13,993 bases of DNA, taken from NCBI GenBank assembly GCA_002352945.1, contig DDHL01000018.1:1-13993 (forward strand), in the 5' to 3' direction. The DNA is from Campylobacteraceae bacterium UBA1877 (GTDB lineage: Bacteria; Campylobacterota; Campylobacteria; Campylobacterales; Campylobacteraceae). The translations under genes were made by a program, and so were the position numbers. Shown here piece after piece: positions 7,318 to 13,993 of the stretch (position 1 is its first letter; each line of letters begins with the position of its first letter). The notes below the pieces were generated by a model. It saw only the letters and a program-made list of their open reading frames with translations. It was not told where the DNA came from and searched no databases.

Positions 7318-7340
7318 TGGGGGATTATTTTTCCTCTCAC
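7294..7340. repeat. Long inverted repeat / hairpin (12 pairs, one bulge)
   Basis: GTGAGAGAAAAA (7294-7305) pairs with TTTTTCCTCTCAC (7328-7340), giving twelve pairs with one bulged base and a 22-base loop. It lies just upstream of the small decayed frame on the minus strand. It could be an attenuator, a terminator or a protein-binding dyad. The A/T-rich half of the stem is next to the loop, which is atypical of a terminator. Confidence 0.5.
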
Positions 7341-7433
7341 CTTATAGCCTTGGTAGGGCACATTAGTTGAGGATTTTCTAAAAATATTTTTCTTCCTCAT
7401 CCATAAGCGAAGAATTCTATTGATTCGAACCCC

Positions 7434-7475
7434 TAAAATAAAAAATAGCCTGTCTTTTTTCCAGAAAAGACGGCT
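7434..7475 (-). terminator. Rho-independent terminator-like hairpin, minus strand
   Basis: On the minus strand AGCCGTCTTTT pairs with AAAAGACAGGCT, an 11-pair stem with one bulge and a 6-base loop. It is followed at once by ATTTTTTATTTT. The structure and T-tract are good, but no minus-strand gene ends just upstream, so it appears to be an orphan left after loss of a gene, or an insulator in front of the small frame and primase. Confidence 0.6.
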
Positions 7476-7487
7476 GTAATGTTTATG

Positions 7488-7511
7488 CTTTTGCTCAAAT
7501 TTGAGCGAAAG
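7488..7511. promoter_or_regulatory. 24-base near-perfect palindrome, operator-like
   Basis: The core GCTCAAATTTGAGC (7493-7506) is a perfect 14-base palindrome. It extends outward through one mismatched pair to CTTT (7488-7491) and AAAG (7508-7511). With no loop it is more like a dimeric protein-binding site than a hairpin. It lies about 220 bases before the XRE regulator gene. Binding by that regulator is possible but unproven, and the distance to the promoter is large. Confidence 0.45.
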
Positions 7512-7698
7512 TGGTATTAAATTTAAGAAGGCTTAATGCTGTAGTTTTGGATTTTTCAATTAGACTTTTCGACTTTTTTGTCTAAAAGCTTTAATTCGAA
7601 CATCTTAAGATAAATGCGTAAATAGAAAATTGTGATTGAAATAGACGAAAAATAATGTGAGATTAAAAATTTATACTGTTTATAGCGTGTTTTTGTGA

Positions 7699-7704
7699 TA
7701 TAAT
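7699..7704 (+). promoter_or_regulatory. Putative -10 box (TATAAT) of the type III R-M operon
   Basis: TATAAT lies 28 bases upstream of the XRE ATG, preceded by TGTGA and A/T-rich DNA. A -35 match at the expected distance is weak (around 7675-7681). A strong GGGAGGTG ribosome binding site follows at 7718-7725. This is likely the main promoter for all four downstream genes; no other convincing promoter was seen between them. Confidence 0.55.
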
Positions 7705-7731
7705 TATTAATATTTGTGGGAGGTGCAAAAA

Positions 7732-7971
7732 ATGGCAATACATTATAACAAGCTATGGAAGCTGCTAATTGATAAGAATATGAAAAAGAAAGATTTGCAA
7801 CGCCTTTCCGGTGCTAGCTCGGCAACTATCACAAAGCTTGGCAGAAACGAAAATGTAAATACAGAAATACTTCAAAAAATATGCACAGCATTAGAATGTG
7901 ACATTTGTGATATTTTAGAGTTTGTACCTGATAAAATTGAGAAAGGCAAGGTGAATGATAACAATGATTAA
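7732..7971 (+). CDS. XRE/Cro-type transcriptional regulator of the restriction operon
   Basis: This 79-residue protein is little more than one Cro/C1-type helix-turn-helix. The HTH spans about residues 17-65: KKKDLQRLSGASSATITKLGRN forms the turn and recognition helix, and VNTEILQKICTALECDICDILEF is the typical closing helix with the C-D-I-x-D-I-L-E ending common in small Firmicutes regulators (HTH_26 / YozG-like). The start is the ATG at 7732, with GGGAGG (7718-7723) eight bases upstream. An upstream in-frame TTG at 7714 lies before this site and is rejected. Its end overlaps the start of mod, so the two are translationally coupled. By analogy with controller proteins of R-M systems it may autoregulate the operon and delay restriction until DNA is methylated. 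That role is inference. Confidence 0.85.
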   Translation: MAIHYNKLWKLLIDKNMKKKDLQRLSGASSATITKLGRNENVNTEILQKICTALECDICDILEFVPDKIEKGKVNDNND

Positions 7972-9928
7972 GGATATTATGAATGCCAATGATAGTGCAA
8001 CGCCGAACTGTCGAGAAATGGCTGTATTAAAAGAAAATTTCCCCTCATGTTTTAAGGCAGATGGGTCCTTTGATATTGAACGGTTTAAGGAATTTTTAAG
8101 TGATAAGATTGCTGTCACAGGAGAGGGTTATGAACTCAAGTTTTTAGGAAAAAATTATGCCCGATTGTTGGCTTCGATTGATACTACAACTGTTGTTGTG
8201 CCAGACGAGGAACATAACTCAAAATCAGAAAATATGAACAGTGAAAACATCTACATAAGTGGCGATAATCTTGATGGGTTAAAGCATCTCTTGAAGTCCT
8301 ATTCACGTCAAGTTAAATGTATTTATATTGATCCTCCTTATAACACTGGAACAGATGGATTTGTGTATAATGACCAGTTCAATTTTACTGTGGAAGAACT
8401 TTCGGAAAAATTAAGTATTAGAGAAGAACAGGCACAACGTATTTTAGACTTAACAAAGCGTGGTTCGGCTTCTCATTCTGCGTGGTTAATGTTTATGTAC
8501 CCACGTCTTTTACTGGCTAGGGATTTACTTAAGGATGATGGGATTATATTTATTTCTATTGATGATAATGAGCAAGCCAATCTTAAACTGATATGTGATG
8601 ATGTCTTCGGAGAAAATAATTTCTTGACTTGCATTTCGCGTGCAACAGGTACTCCAACTGGCGGAGGTTTTGATGGTCTTGTTAATGAATTAGACTATAT
8701 GCTTGTATACGCAAGAAATATTACCGCTGCTGTAATCAATGGATTAGCTATGAATGAAGATGATGCAAGAATATATAATCAGATTGATGAAGATGGAAAT
8801 AGATATTTAACTCGATCACTACGTAGAACTGGTGGTGAAGATAGACGTGAAGATAGGCCAACCATGTACTATCCATTAATTGCTCCAGATGGTACTGAGG
8901 TCTATCCTATTGGTCCTACTGGATATGAGAGCAGATGGATATGTGCTCCAGAGACAGCAAAAAAGCTCGAGGAAGATGGATTGATTGAATGGAGAAAAAC
9001 TGATTTGCTTGGGAAAAAAGTTTGGCACCCATATCAAAAATATTATTTAGAAAATCGAACAAAAGCACCAGGGAACATATGGCAAGACTTTTTCTGGCCA
9101 CCAGATGACACAAATCATGAATTTCTTTGGACTGATATCGAAGGCAATAAAAAGGCAACAAGAGATATTAGAGATCTATTTGACGGGCAAAAAGTTTTTG
9201 AAACAGCAAAACCTATTGGTTTGTTAGAAAAAGTACTTACAATTGGAAGTAATGATGGGGATATAATAGTTGACTTTTTTTCTGGCAGTGCAACTACTGC
9301 TCATGCAATCATGAGAATGAATGCAGTAACCCAAGGAAAACGAAAATATATACTTATACAGCTACAAGAGCCTGTAAAGCCAGGAAGTGATGCAGAAAAA
9401 GCAGGATACACTACCATAGACCAAATCGGCATGGAGCGCATACTACGAGCAGCTGTAAAAATAAGAGAAAAGTATCCAGATACAACAGTTGACCTTGGCT
9501 TTAAGCACTATACATTGGTTGAGCCTGAGCAAAACACTCTAGACAAGCTTGAAAAGTTTGACCCTACTGAAAATAAATTATTTGCTGACAAAGACATTCT
9601 TAGTGATTTTGGAAAACCTACCGTCCTTGCAACGTGGCTTGTTAGAGATGGATATGGACTTACAGCAGAAGCTGAGGAGTTAAATTTTGCTGGATACAAT
9701 GGCTATTATATAGGAAAACATCTTTACCTAATTGACCCGGAATTGTCTAATAAGGCGATTGAAGCCATTGTAGTAAAATATGAAACTGACGGCAGCTTTA
9801 ATCCTGAGAACGTGGTGTTATTCGGTTATAGTTTTACATGGACGGAAATGGAAGCTTTAAAAATTAATTTGAAACGGTTGAAGGATACAGAGAAAAACTT
9901 GCGTATCAACTTCGATATCCGTTATTGA
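7955..9928 (+). CDS. mod: Type III restriction-modification system methyltransferase subunit (Mod)
   Basis: This is an N6-adenine DNA methyltransferase that recognises a short asymmetric site, methylates one strand, and gives specificity to the Mod/Res nuclease. It is beta-class in motif order. Catalytic motif IV DPPYNTG (126-132) comes first, SIDDNE (201-206) follows, then a long target-recognition region (about 225-400), then AdoMet-binding motif I VDFFSGSATTAHA (439-451). The 657 residues are normal for Mod. The C-terminal part (about 510-657) is the Res-interacting or dimerisation region. The start is uncertain: ATG at 7955 overlaps the XRE gene, with AAAGG about eight bases upstream. ATGs at 7964 and 7979 (the latter with AAGGA close by) are alternatives that shorten the protein by 3 or 8 residues. 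No simple-sequence repeat suggesting phase variation is visible, unlike many Mod genes of host-adapted bacteria. Confidence 0.93.
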   Translation: MITMIKDIMNANDSATPNCREMAVLKENFPSCFKADGSFDIERFKEFLSDKIAVTGEGYELKFLGKNYARLLASIDTTTVVVPDEEHNSKSENMNSENIYISGDNLDGLKHLLKSYSRQVKCIYIDPPYNTGTDGFVYNDQFNFTVEELSEKLSIREEQAQRILDLTKRGSASHSAWLMFMYPRLLLARDLLKDDGIIFISIDDNEQANLKLICDDVFGENNFLTCISRATGTPTGGGFDGLVNELDYMLVYARNITAAVINGLAMNEDDARIYNQIDEDGNRYLTRSLRRTGGEDRREDRPTMYYPLIAPDGTEVYPIGPTGYESRWICAPETAKKLEEDGLIEWRKTDLLGKKVWHPYQKYYLENRTKAPGNIWQDFFWPPDDTNHEFLWTDIEGNKKATRDIRDLFDGQKVFETAKPIGLLEKVLTIGSNDGDIIVDFFSGSATTAHAIMRMNAVTQGKRKYILIQLQEPVKPGSDAEKAGYTTIDQIGMERILRAAVKIREKYPDTTVDLGFKHYTLVEPEQNTLDKLEKFDPTENKLFADKDILSDFGKPTVLATWLVRDGYGLTAEAEELNFAGYNGYYIGKHLYLIDPELSNKAIEAIVVKYETDGSFNPENVVLFGYSFTWTEMEALKINLKRLKDTEKNLRINFDIRY

Positions 9929-9942
9929 TTGGAGGGTATGTT

Positions 9943-12903
9943 ATGGAACTTATCCTACAACGAGGATTACCACACCAACAAAAAGCTGTAGATGCAATAA
10001 GTGCTGCTTTGAATGGGGTACAGATAACTTCTCCTGTACAATTTTATGAAAACCCAAGTATTTCTCTTTCTGATCCTAAACTAGCTGCAAATATTAGAGA
10101 AATTCAAAAAAATATACCTTCAGAATATCGAAGCAGTATGCCTATTGGTGACTGCTTGAATATTGATATTAAAATGGAAACTGGTACAGGAAAGACTTAC
10201 GTTTATACTCATACTATATATGAGCTTCATAAACGTTACGGACTTAATAAGTTTATTATCGCTGTACCTTCACTTGCGATTAAAGCAGGAACTGCACAGT
10301 TTTTGCGTGATGAATATGTAAAGCGACATTTTTCCGATGTTTGTGGCTATGGTACAGAAATTGAGGTTGGAGTACTAGAAGCGCCAAAAAACAAGAAAAA
10401 GGGGCGCTCCTATTTCCCGAGTGTTGTGAGCGACTTTGTAAAAGGTTCTTACCAGAACACGAAGAAGATTTATGTATTATTAGTTAATATGCAACTACTT
10501 GTTGTCCGATCAAATGGTATGCTTAGCCGTGACGACTATGATTATGGAGTAGAAGGTTTTTATAGACCACTTGATGCTATTCGTGCAACAAACCCTGTTG
10601 TTATTATTGATGAGCCACATAGATTTTCTCGTGACCAGAAGGCATTTAAGGTTATCGTTGATGAAATAAAACCACAGTGTATTATACGCTTTGGTGCTAC
10701 CTTCCCTGAAACTACAAGTGGACGTGGAAAAAACAAAATAACCGTAAAAGACTACCAAAACCTGCTCTATGATTTAAATGCCTGTGAATCTTTTAATCAA
10801 AATTTGATAAAGGGAGTAACGAAGGAGCATTTTGAACCGGTATCCAAGCGTGAAGAAAAGGTGAAAATCACTTCCATCACAAGCAAGGATTCTGTTACCT
10901 TTCAGTATAAAAAGCGTGATGAATCGACTAAAACATTTACTCTTAAAACTGGAGATTCACTATCTATCATTAATGAAGCTTTCGAGGGAATTACGGTTCA
11001 TGCTATTGGCAAATCAACAGTTGAGTTTTCTAATGGTATTCAAAAGTCAACTGGTGAGGAATTGGATGTGGATATCTATATGACCTCTTATCAAGAGCAG
11101 ATGATGCGTCTTGCCCTTGAGCGTCATTTTGAAACAGAAAAAATAAACTTCTGTGGTCGCAATTTCAAGATCAAGACATTGGCATTATTTTTTATCGATG
11201 ATATATCATCATATCGACCAAACGAGGAAGGTAAAACCCCTTATCTATTACAAGCTTTTGAGAGATTGCTTAAGGAACGGATAGAATCGGTGCTATCTAC
11301 CCTCAGTGAGCATGATACTGAATATCGGGCATATCTGGAAGCAAGTCTTGCAGATATTTCTGCTTGCCATGCAGGCTATTTTTCACAGGACAATAGCGAT
11401 TCGGATGAAGATATAGCAAAAGAAGTAGAAACCATCCTTCATGGAAAGAAGCAGCTTCTCTCGTTTAAGAATAAAGACGGTAGCTACAATACTTTACGTT
11501 TTCTATTTTCAAAATGGACACTTAAAGAGGGCTGGGATAACCCTAATGTATTTACGATAGCTAAGCTTCGTTCTAGCGGAAGCGAAAATAGTAAACTGCA
11601 AGAGGTTGGACGAGGTTTACGACTACCTGTAGATGAGAATGGTAATCGAATCTCCAATGAAGAATTCCAGCTTAATTATATTGTCGACTTCACAGAGGCA
11701 GACTTTGCTAAACGATTAATAGACCAAATAAACGGAGAAATTCCACAAGCTTCTTCTATTAGCGAAGAAAGATTGGAACAAGTGGCCAAGAAGCTTGGCA
11801 TGACTTCTGATGAGCTTTTTGATGCACTATATGATAAACATTACATAGACAGGCGATTAAATATAAAACCCGATACAAGGGACGCTTTCTTTGCAGAATA
11901 CCCGGACTTTGCTACAGGATTGTCTTCAGGTAAGGTAAAAGACCGAAATGTAGCAAAACCAAGACCTGTAAAAATCCGCAAAGCTGTTTACAGTGAAATA
12001 CGCGAATTATGGGAAGCAATCAATCAACGATACCTACTTTTCTATGATGATGATCTGGATGCTGATATGGCTAAAGTTGTTTTATCCTTGCTGGAAAAAC
12101 CCGGTGTTTTTACAGACGTTGTCATGACTAGCTCCAGAGATATCGTTAAGAGCGATGGCTCACAGATGATGATTGTTTCAGATACAGGCGCCCAATATAT
12201 AGTATCCAAACCTATTCCCTACAATGAATTTCTTAAGAGGATCACAAATGCTACAAACATTCCAATTAAAGTATTGCATGAGGCATTGTGTGAGTATGTT
12301 AAGAGGAATGGAACTATAAATCCAGAACGTATTAATGGAAATTCTGTCAGCATGTTTATCCAACAATTTCATGACTGGAGAAGCAATAATTTGCAAGGTC
12401 GATTCCATTATGCAAAAAGCAATACGCCTGTTGGTGCCACAGCACTTACCTATTCAGACGGTTCTCCACGTGAAGATATTGCACAGGGACGTATCGGCAC
12501 AAAGATAGCTCCGGGAACACCAAGCGAGAAGTATTTATATGATGCTTTCGCTTATGACTCACCGTTGGAACAAAAGAATATTATGTCGGACATCGAAGAA
12601 GTCATTGTATATGGAAAAATTCCACGTAGCAGCATTGCCATACCGACTATTACCGGTGGAATGTACAGTCCAGACTTCATGTATGTTGTAAGAAGGACTT
12701 CCGGTGAGAAAGAGCTTAACATTGTAGTCGAAACAAAAGACGTAGAAAATAAATCCGACTTACGTGGTACAGAAAAAGCAAAAATTGATTGTGCTCGTGT
12801 TTTCTTTGGTATGCTCTCGAAAGATGGATACACTGTTTATTTCCGTGATCAGTTAAACAACAAACAGATGGCTCAGATTATTAAGGAAGTATTAGCAGAG
12901 TGA
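9943..12903 (+). CDS. res: Type III restriction-modification system endonuclease/translocase subunit (Res)
   Basis: Res is an ATP-dependent superfamily 2 helicase-like translocase plus nuclease that acts with Mod on unmethylated sites. The 986 residues match Res proteins (about 900-1000). Walker A ETGTGKT is at 79-85, Walker B DEPH (the type III form) at 223-226, and FGAT (motif III) at 250-253. Motif V lies around FSKWTLKEGWDNPNVF (about residues 521-536) and motif VI is QEVGRGLRLP (about 553). The C-terminal PD-(D/E)XK nuclease shows PDF (D911) and VVETKD (E930, K932), so all catalytic residues are present. The ATG at 9943 is chosen because GGAGGG (9931-9936) lies six bases upstream. A TTG at 9925 overlapping the mod stop lies before that site and is rejected. 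It is 14 bases downstream of mod in the same operon. It appears complete and probably active. Confidence 0.94.
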   Translation: MELILQRGLPHQQKAVDAISAALNGVQITSPVQFYENPSISLSDPKLAANIREIQKNIPSEYRSSMPIGDCLNIDIKMETGTGKTYVYTHTIYELHKRYGLNKFIIAVPSLAIKAGTAQFLRDEYVKRHFSDVCGYGTEIEVGVLEAPKNKKKGRSYFPSVVSDFVKGSYQNTKKIYVLLVNMQLLVVRSNGMLSRDDYDYGVEGFYRPLDAIRATNPVVIIDEPHRFSRDQKAFKVIVDEIKPQCIIRFGATFPETTSGRGKNKITVKDYQNLLYDLNACESFNQNLIKGVTKEHFEPVSKREEKVKITSITSKDSVTFQYKKRDESTKTFTLKTGDSLSIINEAFEGITVHAIGKSTVEFSNGIQKSTGEELDVDIYMTSYQEQMMRLALERHFETEKINFCGRNFKIKTLALFFIDDISSYRPNEEGKTPYLLQAFERLLKERIESVLSTLSEHDTEYRAYLEASLADISACHAGYFSQDNSDSDEDIAKEVETILHGKKQLLSFKNKDGSYNTLRFLFSKWTLKEGWDNPNVFTIAKLRSSGSENSKLQEVGRGLRLPVDENGNRISNEEFQLNYIVDFTEADFAKRLIDQINGEIPQASSISEERLEQVAKKLGMTSDELFDALYDKHYIDRRLNIKPDTRDAFFAEYPDFATGLSSGKVKDRNVAKPRPVKIRKAVYSEIRELWEAINQRYLLFYDDDLDADMAKVVLSLLEKPGVFTDVVMTSSRDIVKSDGSQMMIVSDTGAQYIVSKPIPYNEFLKRITNATNIPIKVLHEALCEYVKRNGTINPERINGNSVSMFIQQFHDWRSNNLQGRFHYAKSNTPVGATALTYSDGSPREDIAQGRIGTKIAPGTPSEKYLYDAFAYDSPLEQKNIMSDIEEVIVYGKIPRSSIAIPTITGGMYSPDFMYVVRRTSGEKELNIVVETKDVENKSDLRGTEKAKIDCARVFFGMLSKDGYTVYFRDQLNNKQMAQIIKEVLAE

Positions 12904-12938
12904 TTTGTGTGAATTTCTAGCTGAAAGGAGGTAAATCA

Positions 12939-13907
12939 ATGAAAGCTATGATATTCTTAAACACAGCTTGGATGGAAAGATATGAAGGTTTATTGGGAAA
13001 TGATAAAGAAATACATGGCGGTGGCTCCTATGTTGAAGAATATGGTTATGGACACGAAATATTCAATTTCAAAAAAATTAGCGGTAAGGTATATGGTTAT
13101 GCTCAGCCAAGCGGGTATAACAACCTTCAAAGATTAGGAGCGAGTGAAGATGATGAATTCATAGATGATGTTTTAGTCATTTTCACTGCAACCCACAAGA
13201 ATGGCGGAACGTATATAGTTGGATGGTATAAGAATGCCAGGTTTTTTAAAGATTATCAGAACACTAATCTTTCAGAAAGAAAATTTAGAAATGAATATAT
13301 CGGATATTATGTTGTTGCTAATGCTGACAATGCTACTTTACTGAGTATAGATGAAAGGTTCTCATTTCCGATAATACCAAGAAGAGTAAAAGGCGGAATG
13401 GGTCAATCAAATGTTTGGTATGCTGATAGCCCTGAAATGGAGGATTTTAAGAAAGAAGTTCTAAGACATATAGAAAGATATGAAAAAAAGAAAAGTATTA
13501 GGCGTCGCCTTCCTATCTTCCGCCAAACCGATGCAGAACTAAGAAAGAAAATAGAGAATATCGCTATTAGAGAAGTTACCAGAGAATACTCAGAAAGGGG
13601 TTTTGCCGTGACTTCTGTAGAAAGTGAAAACTTAGGATGGGATTTGGAAGCAGTTTATAAGAAAATTAAATTAAAAATTGAAGTAAAGGGACTAGCAGGT
13701 CAAGAGGTTTCTGTTGAGTTAACTCCAAATGAATTTTCAAAAATGAACAACAATAAGGACTCTTACAGATTATGTGTTGTTACAAAGTGCCTAGAAAATC
13801 CTGTACTTTATGTTTTTTCATATTCCTCTGAAAGGAATGAATGGATAAGCGAAGATGGTCATATACTTTCAATTGACCAGATTATATCCGCAAGGTGCTA
13901 TACTTAA
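12939..13907 (+). CDS. DUF3883 (NO VEIN C-terminal-like) domain protein, candidate accessory nuclease
   Basis: This 322-residue protein is of unproven function and lies 35 bases after res in the same operon, with an excellent AAAGGAGG ribosome binding site seven bases before its ATG. The C-terminal part (about 200-322) resembles DUF3883. It has a GWDLEAVY segment (233-240) followed by IEVKG (247-251) and then VELTPNEFSKM. D235 with E248-x-K250 fits the D...ExK spacing of PD-(D/E)XK (Mrr-like) nucleases. The N-terminal part (about 1-165), with GGGSYVEEYGYGHEIFNF in its first third and YIVGWYKNARFFKDYQ near 92-107, is a separate aromatic-rich domain I cannot name. A PUA/EVE-like nucleic-acid reader is one possibility. 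A basic linker (KKKSIRRR, 183-190) joins them. The context suggests a defence accessory or effector. Whether it is needed for restriction is unknown. Confidence 0.75.
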   Translation: MKAMIFLNTAWMERYEGLLGNDKEIHGGGSYVEEYGYGHEIFNFKKISGKVYGYAQPSGYNNLQRLGASEDDEFIDDVLVIFTATHKNGGTYIVGWYKNARFFKDYQNTNLSERKFRNEYIGYYVVANADNATLLSIDERFSFPIIPRRVKGGMGQSNVWYADSPEMEDFKKEVLRHIERYEKKKSIRRRLPIFRQTDAELRKKIENIAIREVTREYSERGFAVTSVESENLGWDLEAVYKKIKLKIEVKGLAGQEVSVELTPNEFSKMNNNKDSYRLCVVTKCLENPVLYVFSYSSERNEWISEDGHILSIDQIISARCYT

Positions 13908-13946
13908 TTCCATAAAATGACCATATTTTGTATTACCAATAAACAC

Positions 13947-13993
13947 AAAAAGACCAGCCGCTTCAAGCATTCATGCCTGATTGTGACTGGTCT
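13947..13993. terminator. Bidirectional-terminator-like hairpin at the end of the operon
   Basis: AGACCAG (13951-13957) pairs perfectly with CTGGTCT (13987-13993). The 29-base interior may fold further around AGCAT/ATGCCT. On the minus strand the stem is followed by TTTTG, a usable T-tract. On the plus strand any T-run would lie just past the window. It most likely ends the restriction operon and possibly a convergent gene beyond the edge. Confidence 0.55.

Larger units (their letters stand above)
7122..7731. other. 610-base stretch without an intact gene
   Basis: This region lies between the minus-strand primase and the plus-strand restriction operon. It contains most of the small decayed frame, a long hairpin (7294-7340), a minus-strand terminator-like hairpin (7434-7475), a 24-base near-palindrome (7488-7511) and the operon promoter and ribosome binding site near the right end. 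A further small dyad, TTAGAC / GTCTAA, lies around 7560-7582. The two longer open frames here (plus 7027-7347 and minus 7556-7738) have low-complexity or random-looking translations and no ribosome binding site. I do not consider them genes. Confidence 0.6.

Noticed and set aside
7027..7347. Plus-strand 106-codon open frame opposite the primase start.
   Set aside because: It is antisense to the primase N-terminus, has no ribosome binding site, and its translation looks random. The opposite strand carries the conserved protein.
7421..7434. GGGGTTCGAATC on the minus strand, resembling a tRNA T-loop, as a possible tRNA gene or attachment site.
   Set aside because: The flanking bases do not form the T-stem, and no acceptor, D or anticodon arm can be built around it. 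No repeat of it was seen elsewhere in the window.
7556..7738. Minus-strand 60-codon open frame.
   Set aside because: It overlaps the R-M operon promoter and the XRE start, has no ribosome binding site, and its Ile/Tyr/Phe/Lys-rich translation is what A/T-rich non-coding DNA gives.
7955..9928. Phase-variable repeat tract in mod.
   Set aside because: Type III mod genes of pathogens often carry homopolymer or tetranucleotide tracts. None of notable length is visible in or before this mod gene.
9925..9942. TTG at 9925 as the Res start, overlapping the mod stop.
   Set aside because: The strong GGAGGG site lies downstream of it and is correctly spaced for the ATG at 9943.
1..13993. CRISPR array, rRNA, insertion sequence or integrase gene.
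   Set aside because: No regularly spaced repeats, no rRNA-like sequence and no recognisable transposase or recombinase translation was found on either strand.

Overview
The window joins two kinds of DNA. Bases 1 to about 5790 look like the chromosomal backbone of a Campylobacterota (epsilonproteobacterial) organism. The gene content supports this: nspC-type carboxynorspermidine decarboxylase, a CsdA/RhlE-like DEAD-box helicase, a small ArsRS-like two-component pair, a Cache-type membrane sensor, and promoters with a clear -10 box but little -35. Bases from about 5800 to the end look like an accessory segment of Firmicutes (Clostridia-like) style. It has strong GGAGG ribosome binding sites and carries a C-terminally truncated phage/plasmid primase-polymerase followed by a type III restriction-modification (R-M) operon. 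The genus is not resolvable by eye, and this taxonomic reading is inference from protein style.

Layout, left to right. A Cache-domain sensor (minus strand, running off the left edge) diverges from nspC (plus). nspC converges tail-to-tail with the DEAD-box helicase gene (minus), the two stop codons overlapping inside a GC-rich hairpin. Next is a histidine kinase / response regulator operon (minus; regulator first, 4-base GTGA overlap). The response-regulator promoter lies inside an inverted repeat, and only about 50 bases upstream the accessory segment begins. Its first gene, on the same strand, is an NrS-1-polymerase-like primase that stops just before its helicase domain should begin. Bases 7122-7731 have no intact gene. 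They hold a decayed small ORF, a long hairpin, an orphan minus-strand terminator, a 24-base near-perfect palindrome, and the promoter of the plus-strand operon.

The plus-strand operon (7732-13907) encodes, in order, a 79-residue XRE-family regulator, the type III R-M modification subunit (Mod), the type III restriction subunit (Res), and a 322-residue protein with a C-terminal DUF3883 / NO VEIN-like, PD-(D/E)XK-style domain and an unrecognised N-terminal domain. The first two genes overlap, Mod and Res are separated by 14 bases, and Res and the last gene by 35. A terminator-like hairpin closes the window. The expected function is defence: Mod methylates adenine on one strand of an asymmetric site, Mod plus Res translocates and cuts unmodified DNA, the XRE protein probably controls expression, and the DUF3883 protein is a candidate additional effector or accessory nuclease. 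That four-gene arrangement is the most interesting system here. No transposase, integrase, CRISPR array, rRNA or tRNA gene is visible.
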